A stretch of 12,980 nucleotides of DNA from Chitinophagaceae bacterium (GTDB lineage: Bacteria; Bacteroidota; Bacteroidia; Chitinophagales; Chitinophagaceae): positions 1 to 12,980 of the forward strand of contig CANKNL010000060.1 of the NCBI GenBank assembly GCA_947483345.1, read 5' to 3'. The position numbers were made by a program, and so were the translations under genes. This document shows, in pieces, positions 1 through 7,381 of this stretch. Positions within the stretch are counted from its first letter, which is position 1; every line of letters starts with the position of its first letter. The notes below the pieces were generated by a model. The model ran no database searches and was not told where the DNA came from. It saw only the letters and a list, made by a program, of their open reading frames with translations.

Positions 1-234
1 GAAGCCGGTATCAGCAATAAACATTTTTTGGAAGAGTTAATTAACTCAACCTATGGCTGGCAGGTGCGTAATGATTTGAATGAAGGTATTGAAAGAGGCG
101 TTAGAGATGTACCAACTTTCTTTGTTAACGGAGAAATGGTTGCGGGTAAAGCCACTTATGAAAACCTGAGCAAGGACATTAATGCGGCGTTAAAAAAAGT
201 AAAGAAAAAAGCCCCGGTGAAACAAAGGGCATAA
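1..234 (+). CDS. DsbA-like thioredoxin-fold protein, C-terminal fragment
   Basis: The reading frame is open from base 1 and stops with TAA at 232-234, so only the last 77 residues are present. The segment GVRDVPTFFVNGE matches the cis-proline loop and following beta strand of DsbA-type thioredoxin-fold oxidoreductases, where the residue before the cis-Pro faces the CxxC site. An amphipathic helix (YENLSKDINAALKKV) and a Lys-rich tail follow, as is usual at the end of this fold. The CxxC motif and any signal peptide would lie outside the window, so I cannot say whether the protein is an active disulfide enzyme, a periplasmic protein or the tail of a larger fusion. The TTG at 28-30 is an internal Leu codon, not a start. 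A strong hairpin terminator follows six bases after the stop. Confidence 0.75.
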   Translation, partial: EAGISNKHFLEELINSTYGWQVRNDLNEGIERGVRDVPTFFVNGEMVAGKATYENLSKDINAALKKVKKKAPVKQRA

Positions 235-239
235 TTTAT

Positions 240-271
240 AAAAAAGCTTCAATGAAAATTGGAGCTTTTTT
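240..271 (+). terminator. Intrinsic terminator between convergent genes, GAAA tetraloop
   Basis: Bases 240-253 pair with 258-271 around the tetraloop GAAA (254-257), giving a 14-pair stem with one G-U pair (249/262). The A-rich 5' side and T-rich 3' side make it work as a terminator in both directions, although the G-U becomes an A-C mismatch on the minus strand. It lies between the stop of the DsbA-like gene and the stop of the minus-strand transglutaminase-like gene at 274, so it probably ends both transcripts. Confidence 0.8.
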
Positions 272-273
272 TA

Positions 274-1236
274 TCACTCTACCTCAACATCATACGACAG
301 AAATTCTTTCCCATTAATAAATACAGTAACAGGATAAGAATTTTCTTCTTCAAATTTATGCGAAAAACTCAATAGGCTTCCTGATTTTGTAAATAGAATT
401 TCAACAACCTTATATTTTTTTTTCTCACCAATACCTAGCTCAATTTTTACAATATCAGTTGTGTTTTTTAATGAAAAATTAAACTTTACAGCTTTATTTA
501 ATTTTGCTTTTATTTTGCCTTCATTGGGATAAATTTTGGTTAATCCAAATTCCATGGCCGCCATTTTAATGACCGGCATGTCGAAAAAATCTTTTTTATT
601 TTTTGGTGCAGGCCCCAGTTTCCAGGCTTCATTATCGGGGTAATGCTGCAGGTTAAAGGTTTCTTTATCAGTAAAAAAATAGGCATCGGTGTAGTAAGGT
701 GTAAATAACTTCATCTCGGCATCGGCGAAACCATTGCCCAATGCGGGATCCACGTAATACCAGGTGTCGGGACTTTGCCCCAATTGAACAACAGCCCAGC
801 TATGATTAATGTCGGTTTCTTTTTCGCCAATCTGCTGTGTGTTGTTTTTAATAAAACCATCTACCGTAAGACAACGGATATCGGCACTGCTGCACATATC
901 CTGAAACAGGCTGGCAAAGCCAATGCCTACTGCTTGGCGTGATAGCAATACTTCTGTTGGTGTGTTTTTGGCAGGATTGTTAGTTCTTGCAGCTTTAATA
1001 TCGTATTTTATATGGTGTGCAATCCAGTAATAAATGGCCCTGGCCTTATCAACCTTATCTGTAAACTTATTACTCACCACATTATTAATGGTGCCCATAC
1101 TCATGTTTTCTAAGGCACCCAGGCTTTTTACATACGCATCAACAGCCGTAAAGTCGCGATTGTTTGTTTGTGCCGATACATTAAATACAAGGAAGATAAA
1201 TAGCACTTGAAGGGCATTTTTCAAAAGATTTTTCAT
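274..1236 (-). CDS. Secreted transglutaminase-fold protein, probably catalytically dead
   Basis: A 320-residue protein with a signal peptide (residues 1-23, hydrophobic core then VSAQ). Residues 65-165 resemble the transglutaminase-like (papain-fold) core: ARAIYYWIAHHIKYD is the helix leading into the active site, and NHSWAVV (His145) and WYYVDPALG (Asp163) match the catalytic His and Asp strands. The cysteine expected in the G-x-C-x-G-[YF]-A-x-L-F motif is absent; the segment reads AVGIGFASLF, with Gly104 (codon 925-927) at the Cys position. The C-terminal part (about 200-320) is beta-rich with no domain I recognise. Family members act as proteases, transglutaminases or non-catalytic binding modules; loss of Cys suggests a binding or structural role in the periplasm or at the surface. 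It is the last gene of the minus-strand envelope cluster, 127 bases after its neighbour, so it may have its own promoter, though I could not place one. Confidence 0.7.
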   Translation of the reverse strand: MKNLLKNALQVLFIFLVFNVSAQTNNRDFTAVDAYVKSLGALENMSMGTINNVVSNKFTDKVDKARAIYYWIAHHIKYDIKAARTNNPAKNTPTEVLLSRQAVGIGFASLFQDMCSSADIRCLTVDGFIKNNTQQIGEKETDINHSWAVVQLGQSPDTWYYVDPALGNGFADAEMKLFTPYYTDAYFFTDKETFNLQHYPDNEAWKLGPAPKNKKDFFDMPVIKMAAMEFGLTKIYPNEGKIKAKLNKAVKFNFSLKNTTDIVKIELGIGEKKKYKVVEILFTKSGSLLSFSHKFEEENSYPVTVFINGKEFLSYDVEVE

Positions 1237-1363
1237 GATTTAAAATTACGAATCAAAAAGTTAATAAATTGGCAAAGCATTTTTATTGCCGGAAAGCTGT
1301 TAATAAAATAGAAATTAGATATTTTCCGTCTTATCGCCTTACCGGCAAATTTCATGGTAATTG

Positions 1364-2290
1364 CTATTTAAAATCAAAAAGGGTAGCGGTAAAAACACCT
1401 CTTTCCCGTGGTTTAAAAATGGCTTTCCAGTTACCAATATACCGTATGAGGGAAGGCACAAGATAGTTCCCGAATTTTGTCATCACTACTTCCATCTGTA
1501 CATTAAAATCATACACACCGGCACTGTAGCTTAAAGAATAATTACGGGCCACCACTTCATAGGTCTGATCGTTAAACCAGGTGGTCATTTCATCAACCAC
1601 AACATCAGTTTTATTTTCGGGTTTTACCTTTTGGCTAAAAATATAACAGCTGGTATTTTTATACATATTGATGTCAATATGCATATCGTATTTATCAGCC
1701 ATCTCATCATCATAAATGGCTGTTTTATTGCTGATGAAAGGTAGTCCGTTGATACGTTTTCCGGGGTTGAAAAAAAGCATTTTCAGTTGTTCTTTGTTTT
1801 TTTCCATGCCTGTCTTACCAGCTGTGTTGAAAGCCCGGCCGGTCACTATATTATCTTCGCCACAAACCGAATCTACTGTAAAAAAAAGTGAGGCATACAT
1901 TTTTGCTGTATAATAATTGAATGCCCTGTTTTCATCATAAATGTCCCCGGTAACCATTTCTTCAAGCGTTTGCATAGTGCGGCATTTGTTGCTGCGTATT
2001 TGTTTGGTAGTACTATGCAGGCCGGCTTTTATTTTACCATCAGCATCATTCATCCTGATATCATTAATGGCTGTAAAGTCCAGTATATGCAGGTTGCGAA
2101 AGGCTTTATAAAAAGAAGTGTCGTTTTTTATACGGTTTATGAATACCGGCACATTGAGTTTGTTGTTAACTACTACCTCGCTGAGTGTTATAGTTTTTGT
2201 ACCTAAAGTGAGGATACTGTCATGTAATTCCTGAGCAAAGGATTGTTTACAAAACAATAAACAAAAAAAAACAGGCATGAAATATTTCAT
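1364..2290 (-). CDS. Secreted protein of unknown function
   Basis: 308 residues with a clear signal peptide (hydrophobic residues 4-14, then KQSFAQ, cleavage near residue 20). I cannot assign a named domain. The mature part has a mixed alpha/beta look, with three cysteines (103, 143, 215) and conserved-looking blocks such as YKAFRNLHILDF, MLFFNPGK and the C-terminal MTTWFNDQTYEVVARNYSLS followed by alternating beta strands ending FTATLFDFK. The final part faintly recalls the curved beta-sheet of LolA-like lipoprotein carriers, but this is only an impression. The start is unusual: ATG 2288-2290 and the alternative ATG at codon 5 (2276-2278) both lie inside the hairpin of the upstream gene's terminator, and the T-run of that terminator encodes Val-Phe-Phe of the signal peptide. 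It follows the repeat protein by 33 bases, so translational coupling or read-through is likely. Confidence 0.65.
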   Translation of the reverse strand: MKYFMPVFFCLLFCKQSFAQELHDSILTLGTKTITLSEVVVNNKLNVPVFINRIKNDTSFYKAFRNLHILDFTAINDIRMNDADGKIKAGLHSTTKQIRSNKCRTMQTLEEMVTGDIYDENRAFNYYTAKMYASLFFTVDSVCGEDNIVTGRAFNTAGKTGMEKNKEQLKMLFFNPGKRINGLPFISNKTAIYDDEMADKYDMHIDINMYKNTSCYIFSQKVKPENKTDVVVDEMTTWFNDQTYEVVARNYSLSYSAGVYDFNVQMEVVMTKFGNYLVPSLIRYIGNWKAIFKPRERGVFTATLFDFK

Positions 2291-2295
2291 GCCTG
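2263..2295 (-). terminator. Intrinsic terminator overlapping the start of the next gene
   Basis: Bases 2272-2295 form a perfect 24-base palindrome whose halves begin CAGGCATG and end CATGCCTG. On the minus strand it is followed directly by nine T's (2271 to 2263). This is a textbook intrinsic terminator, 29 bases after the stop codon of the repeat protein (2324-2326). It lies across the first codons of the next gene: the ATG at 2288-2290 is in the 5' arm and the ATG at 2276-2278 is in the 3' arm, so the two candidate start codons pair with one another in the RNA. Confidence 0.75.
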
Positions 2296-2323
2296 CAAGT
2301 TATTAAGAAAGTACTAAATGATT

Positions 2324-5300
2324 TTAGCCATTTATACTTTGTGCGCCGGTTGGTTTAGCAACTGGTTTTACTTCTTGTTTTTTAGTATCAGGAGCAATGC
2401 TTCCATCAATAGGGAGCTTTTTATCAGCTGGTTTAGCTGCTGGAGTATCCAGTACGCTACCATTAACTTCCAGATTTTTAACTGCTTGTTTTGCAGGTGC
2501 TACATCACTAACACTTCCGCTGTTATCCATCTTAGAAGTACTTGGCTTTGTAATTGGAGCCTGCTCAAGGCTACCGCCTTTAGTATTGGCCGGATTAGCA
2601 GCTTTTACTTCAACAACTTTAATATCCTCTAAAGAAGAACCACTTACATTTGAATAAGAAATTCTTTTATTTTCAGATTGATTATAAGCTGCAGGGTCAA
2701 CATACTGTCCTTTTTGTGTACCGGATTTTTGTGTTACAGCCTGGAAAGGGAATTTTTGCATGTGCGCATCATTACGTACACCTTTTACTTCCCAGCTAAC
2801 TTTTACATTAGGTTGATTGGTTGCAATCTCAAATTTATTATTGTTCACTTCTTTACTGATCATCGCCTGTGCAAAAGTTCCGCCAATAACAGTTAACTGA
2901 TAACGGAAATCTTTATTGATGGCTTCAAAATAATCAGGCAGTGTAACCAGGGCTTTACCATTGGCATCGGTTGTAACATTGCCGCTGTAAAAATTGATCA
3001 CTTCATTACTTTCTGCAGCTACGTGCATCAGCAATTTGTTTTGTGGGTCAAGTGGATGATCCATGGTGAAGGCTTTTACACCAACAACAGTAAAATCGCC
3101 ATTTACCCAAACCTTACCGGTTGTGTTATCAATTCTCATCCTTTCACCACCACCACCAAGTTCAAATATCTGGTAGTCATCAGTTGCCGGATTGTTACGT
3201 GTATTCCACTGGTTAACACCTGCTTTCTGGAAACGCAAAGCCGCGTCACCGCTTTGTCCATCAATATCAACAACAGAGAAGCTGCTGCTTGAACGGCTAC
3301 GGATACCTGTTGAACCACCATGCAGTACATCTAATTTGTAAGCAGGAGAAGTTGTTTCGCCAATACCAACGTTACCGGTAGCATCCTGGATAACCACACG
3401 GCTACCACCACCACCTAATTCAAATATTTCAAAGTAATCATCAGCCGGGCGGTTACGAACGTTCCACTGGTTAACACCTGCTTTTGCAAAACGCAAAGCC
3501 GCATCACCACTTTGTGCATCAATATCCACTACAGAGAAGCTGCTGCTTGAACGGCTGCGGATACCTGTTGAACCACCATGCAGTACATCTAATTTGTAAG
3601 AAGGAGAAGTTGTTTCACCAATACCTACGTTACCTGTAGCATCCTGTATAACCAAACGGCTTCCGCCGCCGCCTAATTCAAATATTTCATAATAATCATC
3701 AGCAGGGCGGTTACGTGTATTCCACTGGTTAACACCTGCTTTTGCAAAACGCAAAGCCGCATCACCACTTTGTGCATCAATATCCACAACAGAGAAGCTG
3801 CTGCTTGAACGGCTACGGATACCAGTAGAACCACCATGTAGTACATCTAATTTATAAGATGGGTTGGTTGTTTCGCCAATACCTACGTTACCGGTAGCAT
3901 CCTGTATAACCATACGGCTTCCGCCACCACCTAATTCAAAAATTTCTAAATAATCATCAGCAGGACGGTTACGGATGTTCCACTGGTTAACACCTGCTTT
4001 TGCAAAACGCAAAGCCGCATCACCACTTTGTGCATCAATATCCACAACAGAGAAAGAAGCAGAAGAACGGATACGTGCTCCGGTAGAACCACCATGTAAC
4101 ACATCTAATTTATAAGATGGGTTGGTTGTTTCGCCAATACCTACGTTACCTGTTGCATCCTGTATAACCATGCGGCTTCCACCACCACCTAATTCAAAAA
4201 TTTCATAGTAATCATCAGCAGGGCGGTTACGTGTATTCCACTCACCAACGCCGGCTTTCTGAAAACGTAAAGCAGCATCACCACTTGCAGCATCAATATC
4301 TACTACAGAGAAAGAAGCAGATGACTGGCTACGGATACCAGTAGCACCGGCATGCAGTACATCTAATTTATAAGCAGGAGAAACCGTTTGGCCAATACCT
4401 ACATTACCAGTTGCATCCTGTATAACCATACGGCTACCACCACCACCTAATTCAAATATTTCTAAATAATTATCAGCAGGACGGTTGCGCATATTCCACT
4501 GACCTACACCTGCAAGTTGAAAACGTAATGCTGCATCACCGTTAATAGCGTCAATATCTACAACAGAGAAACTGGAAGATGAAGCAATATGTGCGCCTGA
4601 ACCACCACCATGTAAAACATCTAATTTGTAAGCCGGCGCATTAGTGCCAACCCCCACGTTAGTAAGTCCTGTATTAAATATATTATTAGATCCGTTCAAG
4701 GTCCATAAATTACTTCCGCCTACTGCAGAATTGGGTTCCCATTGGGCAGTACCAGCATTCCAAACTAAAGCCTGTCCGGCTGTTGGTGCTGTTGCTGCAA
4801 CGGCTCTGGTTTGAATTTTAGCAACTGTTGGGTTAGGGTAAGTACCACTGAGGTCTCCACCTGCAGGGCCATTTGGAGGTAAGGTTGTAGGTAAAGCTAA
4901 AGTACCTGCTGCTGTTAATCTACCTTTTGCATCTACTGTAAAGGTTGGATAGTTTAATGCATTGCCGTAGCTAGCCGCAGTTACACCAGAGGTTACCAGT
5001 GTTGGATTTGGATAAGTACCTGTAAGATCTCCACCTGCCGGACCAACCGGTGTTGCAAATCCTGCATATAAGGAATAAGGAACACTGGCTAATTGTGTAG
5101 AACCAACATTAAAATAATTGGTACCACCTACAGCATCTATCTCAACCTGTAAATATTTAGTTCCACTGCCTGCACCAAATGCAGTCCAGTTTATACCCGC
5201 AATTGTACCAATTGTAGTAATCGCTCCCGGACTACCTACCTGTACATTAAATAAGCCAAAAGCATTGGTTGTTACATTTCTTGTTTCCTGATAAACTACA

Positions 5301-5473
5301 GCACCTGTTGGGCTTCCGCTTAATATACTCAGGCGTAAACCAACTGGCTGACTAGGTAATACATTACCAACTGCATTACGTGCCACACCCTGGTAGTTTA
5401 ACAGATTGGGCGACTGCGCCACAGCGAGTAACGTAACAACAAAAGCCGTTATCGTTAAAAAAATCTTTTTCAT
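2324..5473 (-). CDS. Large secreted repeat protein, tail-fibre-like, six 86-residue repeats
   Basis: 1049 residues with signal peptide [20 protein letters not shown]. Order of parts: an N-terminal beta domain (about 24-140, beginning [14 protein letters not shown]) common in Bacteroidota surface proteins; two copies of GPAGGDL(T/S)GTYPNPT (144-158, 202-216), a tail-fibre-like linker; six tandem repeats (272-786) each opening NVGIG and containing [21 protein letters not shown] and EIFELGGGG; a terminal globular domain (787-905) with [33 protein letters not shown] and [12 protein letters not shown]; and a Lys/Pro/Ala-rich tail with GS repeats (966-1049). No peptidase S74 domain or T9SS sorting domain is visible, so how it reaches the surface is unclear. 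The gene lies 49 bases after the small T9SS cargo gene and probably shares its transcript. A role in adhesion or surface-fibre formation is inference from the repeat architecture. Confidence 0.75.
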   Translation of the reverse strand: MKKIFLTITAFVVTLLAVAQSPNLLNYQGVARNAVGNVLPSQPVGLRLSILSGSPTGAVVYQETRNVTTNAFGLFNVQVGSPGAITTIGTIAGINWTAFGAGSGTKYLQVEIDAVGGTNYFNVGSTQLASVPYSLYAGFATPVGPAGGDLTGTYPNPTLVTSGVTAASYGNALNYPTFTVDAKGRLTAAGTLALPTTLPPNGPAGGDLSGTYPNPTVAKIQTRAVAATAPTAGQALVWNAGTAQWEPNSAVGGSNLWTLNGSNNIFNTGLTNVGVGTNAPAYKLDVLHGGGSGAHIASSSSFSVVDIDAINGDAALRFQLAGVGQWNMRNRPADNYLEIFELGGGGSRMVIQDATGNVGIGQTVSPAYKLDVLHAGATGIRSQSSASFSVVDIDAASGDAALRFQKAGVGEWNTRNRPADDYYEIFELGGGGSRMVIQDATGNVGIGETTNPSYKLDVLHGGSTGARIRSSASFSVVDIDAQSGDAALRFAKAGVNQWNIRNRPADDYLEIFELGGGGSRMVIQDATGNVGIGETTNPSYKLDVLHGGSTGIRSRSSSSFSVVDIDAQSGDAALRFAKAGVNQWNTRNRPADDYYEIFELGGGGSRLVIQDATGNVGIGETTSPSYKLDVLHGGSTGIRSRSSSSFSVVDIDAQSGDAALRFAKAGVNQWNVRNRPADDYFEIFELGGGGSRVVIQDATGNVGIGETTSPAYKLDVLHGGSTGIRSRSSSSFSVVDIDGQSGDAALRFQKAGVNQWNTRNNPATDDYQIFELGGGGERMRIDNTTGKVWVNGDFTVVGVKAFTMDHPLDPQNKLLMHVAAESNEVINFYSGNVTTDANGKALVTLPDYFEAINKDFRYQLTVIGGTFAQAMISKEVNNNKFEIATNQPNVKVSWEVKGVRNDAHMQKFPFQAVTQKSGTQKGQYVDPAAYNQSENKRISYSNVSGSSLEDIKVVEVKAANPANTKGGSLEQAPITKPSTSKMDNSGSVSDVAPAKQAVKNLEVNGSVLDTPAAKPADKKLPIDGSIAPDTKKQEVKPVAKPTGAQSING
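3116..4660 (-). repeat. Six tandem 258-base repeats within the surface protein gene
   Basis: Repeat borders in gene order are R1 4660-4406 (85 codons), R2 4405-4148, R3 4147-3890, R4 3889-3632, R5 3631-3374 and R6 3373-3116 (86 codons each). R3, R4 and R5 share an identical 68-base block (3978-4045, 3720-3787, 3462-3529) spaced exactly 258 bases apart. R1, R2 and R6 diverge more at the DNA level. The segment with the Ser-rich stretch is shared by R4-R6 in one codon version and by R2-R3 in another, so the array is a mosaic, consistent with unequal crossing-over or gene conversion. This is coding repeat, not a CRISPR array. Confidence 0.95.
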
Positions 5474-5522
5474 GTTTTAAATGGTTTAATTGTTTTGGTT
5501 AATTAAATTTTCATTTGTACCG

Positions 5523-6053
5523 TTAAATTTTTTGAACTTTAAAAGTTCCTTTTTTAGCTACAGATGTGCCTGTAGGCTGTAATTGAATATTCAGGAAATA
5601 CATGCCGGAACCATATTCGCTGAGGTTCCATTTTTGAATGCTGCCATTTCCAAAATAATCAAATTGCTTGGTACCCATAAATCTTCCTGATTCATCATAA
5701 AGATTCATAATTACTTTTCCTTTGTGTTTACTGAAAAAATCAATTTCCAATACATTTTGTGTTGGATTAGGAAGTACTTTGATCTCATCTCTGTCCCAGG
5801 TACTGCTATTATTTACAGTTGCCGGAATGTGCGTGCCTGGTTGTAAGATACCATTGGTTACAATAGTAGGAGAATTTGTTTCGCCCATTGTATTTATGGC
5901 CATGGACTCACCAAAACTCCATTCAAAACGATAGTAGTTAAAAAAATACGTACCACCTGTTACGTTTAATGTAGCCGGGCTGACACTTTGTGCATAAGAA
6001 CCGAGAGAGAGAAAGATACCAAACGAAAAAAACAATAGTCGTACTTTTCTCAT
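5523..6053 (-). CDS. Small secreted protein with T9SS type A sorting domain
   Basis: 176 residues. Residues 1-22 form a signal peptide (MRKVRLLFFSFGIFLSLGSYAQ). Residues 23-75 form a short beta module containing LNVTGGTY, YYRFEWSFGES and TNGILQPG, seen at the N terminus of many small Bacteroidota surface proteins. Residues 91-176 match the type IX secretion sorting domain: IKVLPNPTQNVLEIDF, then IMNLYDESGRFMG, NLSEYGSGMYFLNI and a basic end KKGTFKVQKI. Known cargo of this class crosses the outer membrane through the Por/Spr translocon and has its C-terminal domain removed on the surface. After processing, very little protein remains beyond the N-terminal module. It is the first gene of the envelope cluster, with a possible promoter 45 bases upstream and the repeat protein gene 49 bases downstream, suggesting the two products work together. 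Confidence 0.8.
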   Translation of the reverse strand: MRKVRLLFFSFGIFLSLGSYAQSVSPATLNVTGGTYFFNYYRFEWSFGESMAINTMGETNSPTIVTNGILQPGTHIPATVNNSSTWDRDEIKVLPNPTQNVLEIDFFSKHKGKVIMNLYDESGRFMGTKQFDYFGNGSIQKWNLSEYGSGMYFLNIQLQPTGTSVAKKGTFKVQKI

Positions 6054-6097
6054 AAGCGATGTTTAAAGGGTGAAAATAGGTTGTTAATTTTATGGCA

Positions 6098-6128
6098 CTA
6101 AATTATAATCTATTTTTGAATTATACAA
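6098..6128 (-). promoter_or_regulatory. Possible Bacteroidota-type promoter for the T9SS cargo gene
   Basis: Minus-strand TTG at 6128-6126, a 20-base spacer, then TAATTTAG at 6105-6098, which fits TAnnTTTG with one mismatch. It would start transcription roughly 35-40 bases before the ATG at 6053. Spacing is right for the primary sigma factor of Bacteroidota, but in AT-rich DNA such a match can arise by chance. Confidence 0.35.
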
Positions 6129-6207
6129 TACCCCAAACTGGGTATTTTTATATAAATTCAAATTGTGGATAAGTTAATTATTATCAATATATTAGAGTAG
6201 AAAAGAA

Positions 6208-6223
6208 AACCACCGGTAAGGTT
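6208..6223 (-). terminator. Weak candidate terminator after def
   Basis: On the minus strand AACC (6223-6220) can pair with GGTT (6211-6208) around an eight-base loop holding ACCGGT, followed by a T-rich stretch (6209 down to 6197). It sits 15 bases after the def stop codon. The stem is only four pairs, so it may not work alone. Confidence 0.3.
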
Positions 6224-6238
6224 AGCTGAAAGGGGGTA

Positions 6239-6817
6239 TTATTTTGGAAAAACCATGCGGTAATCAACCGTAATTTTGCCTTTGGAAATGTCATCCAGCT
6301 TACGTTTCATTAATTTTCGCTTGAGTGGCTTAAGGTGGTCAATAAAAAGCTTGCCTTCTATATGGTCATATTCATGCAAAATTACCCTGGCAGAAAGGCC
6401 GATAAAGCTTTGGGTATGTACCATAAAATTTTCATCTTCAAACTCGATGGTCACCTCTTCGTTGCGGTAAACATCTTCTCTTATTTTGGGAATACTGAGA
6501 CAGCCTTCGTTATAGGCCCATTCTTTGCCATTAAGTTTTATAATATGGGCATTGATAAAGACGCCTTTAAAACCGGGCTCATCAGGATATTCACCCTTTT
6601 CATCGTCTTCCTGGTTTTCAAAGATCTGTTCGCTATCCATAATAAATAAGCGAACAGGTACATTTACCTGCGGGGCTGCTAAACCAACGCCATTGCTGTT
6701 GTACATGGTTTCCCACATATCTGCGATCAATTTATCCAGGCCCGGGTAATCTGGGCTGATGTCATCACAAACTTTCCTTAAAACTGGCGACCCATATGCA
6801 ACTATCGGAAGAATCAT
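6239..6817 (-). CDS. def: Peptide deformylase
   Basis: 192 residues, the usual size. It removes the formyl group from the N-terminal Met of new proteins as they leave the ribosome, in the cytoplasm. All three family motifs are present: GVGLAAPQV (43-51), EGCLSIP (104-110, metal ligand Cys106) and HEYDHIEGKLF (148-158, HExxH with His148 and His152 as metal ligands and Glu149 as catalytic base). An acidic insertion (about 62-83, rich in Glu and Asp) lies between the first two motifs. The start MILPIVAYGSPVLRK matches the normal N terminus, so ATG 6815-6817 is secure. Upstream is ruvX (95 bases), but a good promoter in that gap suggests def can be transcribed on its own. It is a housekeeping gene with no sign of transfer. 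Confidence 0.97.
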   Translation of the reverse strand: MILPIVAYGSPVLRKVCDDISPDYPGLDKLIADMWETMYNSNGVGLAAPQVNVPVRLFIMDSEQIFENQEDDEKGEYPDEPGFKGVFINAHIIKLNGKEWAYNEGCLSIPKIREDVYRNEEVTIEFEDENFMVHTQSFIGLSARVILHEYDHIEGKLFIDHLKPLKRKLMKRKLDDISKGKITVDYRMVFPK

Positions 6818-6844
6818 TCGATTTTACTGTTGTTTATTTTTTTA

Positions 6845-6875
6845 CAAAATTAAGGTTATCATTTAACTCGGGCAA
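6845..6875 (-). promoter_or_regulatory. Bacteroidota-type promoter of def
   Basis: Minus-strand TTG (6875-6873), a 20-base spacer, then TAATTTTG (6852-6845), a full match to TAnnTTTG. The expected start of transcription lies about 20 bases before the def ATG at 6817. This is the best promoter match I found in the window. Confidence 0.6.
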
Positions 6876-6912
6876 TCTAAAATCGTAATTCTGATACGGA
6901 TAGCTTTTGAGA

Positions 6913-7323
6913 CTAGATTTGACCCAAATATTCCTGCAGGATGATGGTTGCTGCAATTAAGTCCACATTTTTTTTATCCCGGCGGTCTTTCTTTTTCATC
7001 CCCATTTCAATCATGGCATCTTTTGCCATTTTAGAAGTATAACGTTCGTCAACGGTCTTAAGCGGCATTGCCGGGAACTCTTTTTGTATTTTTTTAATGG
7101 CGGCTTCCACCAGCGGGGTGCCATGGGTGTCGGATTCATCCCAGTTTTTTGGCAAACCAATAATAATTAACTCCACGTTTTCCTGTAAAAGGTATTTTTT
7201 TAACCAGGGAATAAGGTCTCTGGATTCGATGGTTTCCAAACCCGTAGCAATGATCTGCAAAGGATCGGTAACAGCCAATCCGGTTCGCTTGCCGCCGTAG
7301 TCTATGGAGAGTATTCGTGCCAG
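6913..7323 (-). CDS. ruvX: RuvX/YqgF-family Holliday-junction resolvase-like nuclease, CTG start
   Basis: YqgF/RuvX proteins have an RNase H-like fold and act in rRNA maturation and/or junction resolution. The usual N-terminal strand is encoded: codons before the first conventional start (TTG 7276-7278) read ARILSIDYGGKRTG, with the catalytic Asp of the DYG motif at residue 8. In that frame a TAA lies at 7330-7332, leaving only CTT, CCC and CTG before Ala-Arg, so the start is most likely CTG 7321-7323, giving 136 residues, the normal family length. Other motifs are IIIGLP (53-58), VDERYTS (91-97, Glu93) and VDLIAATIILQ (120-130, Asp121). Starting at TTG 7278 would remove the catalytic Asp. 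An in-frame ATG at 7360-7362 opens a 10-codon leader ORF that ends at the TAA, six bases before the CTG. The gene follows ubiA by 58 bases. Confidence 0.85.
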   Translation of the reverse strand: MARILSIDYGGKRTGLAVTDPLQIIATGLETIESRDLIPWLKKYLLQENVELIIIGLPKNWDESDTHGTPLVEAAIKKIQKEFPAMPLKTVDERYTSKMAKDAMIEMGMKKKDRRDKKNVDLIAATIILQEYLGQI

Positions 7324-7329
7324 GGGAAG

Positions 7330-7357
7330 TTAAAAGTTAAAAGTTGAAAGTTGAAAG
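7330..7357. repeat. Heptamer tandem repeat between ubiA and ruvX (4 x 7 bases)
   Basis: Four contiguous heptamers on the plus strand: TTAAAAG, TTAAAAG, TTGAAAG, TTGAAAG. Plus-strand stops (TAA/TGA, one per unit) fall in all three frames. On the minus strand the TAA stops of two units, together with TGA at 7361-7359, cover all three frames. The tract encodes most of the 10-codon leader ORF before ruvX and supplies its stop. Confidence 0.9.
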
Positions 7358-7381
7358 TTCATTGTTTTTGGTTGAGTTTTG

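Noticed and set aside
170..184. GACGTAY in place of GSGPAY in ProC as evidence of an inactive enzyme (residue positions)
   Set aside because: All other ProC motifs are intact and this variant fits what I recall of other Bacteroidota enzymes. The corresponding DNA lies at about 12194-12214.
1269..1466. 65-codon plus-strand open frame spanning the gap between two minus-strand genes
   Set aside because: Its second half is antisense to the conserved C terminus of the 1364-2290 gene, the composition is not protein-like, and there is no promoter or homology clue.
2318..3292. Several plus-strand open frames of 72-104 codons opposite the repeat protein
   Set aside because: They mirror codon bias of the minus-strand gene, including its repeats and low-complexity tail, and have no recognisable domain.
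3116..4660. Regularly spaced repeats as a possible CRISPR array
   Set aside because: The unit is 258 bases, remains in frame, encodes conserved protein and has no short repeat/spacer pattern.
6127..6146. Seven-pair hairpin (AATACCC / GGGTATT) upstream of the T9SS cargo gene
   Set aside because: In the minus direction no T-run follows, and in the plus direction there is no gene to terminate; it also overlaps the possible promoter. Too weak to call as an operator or terminator.
7276..7278. TTG as the start of ruvX
   Set aside because: It would delete the first beta strand and the catalytic Asp of the DYG motif, which are clearly encoded upstream.
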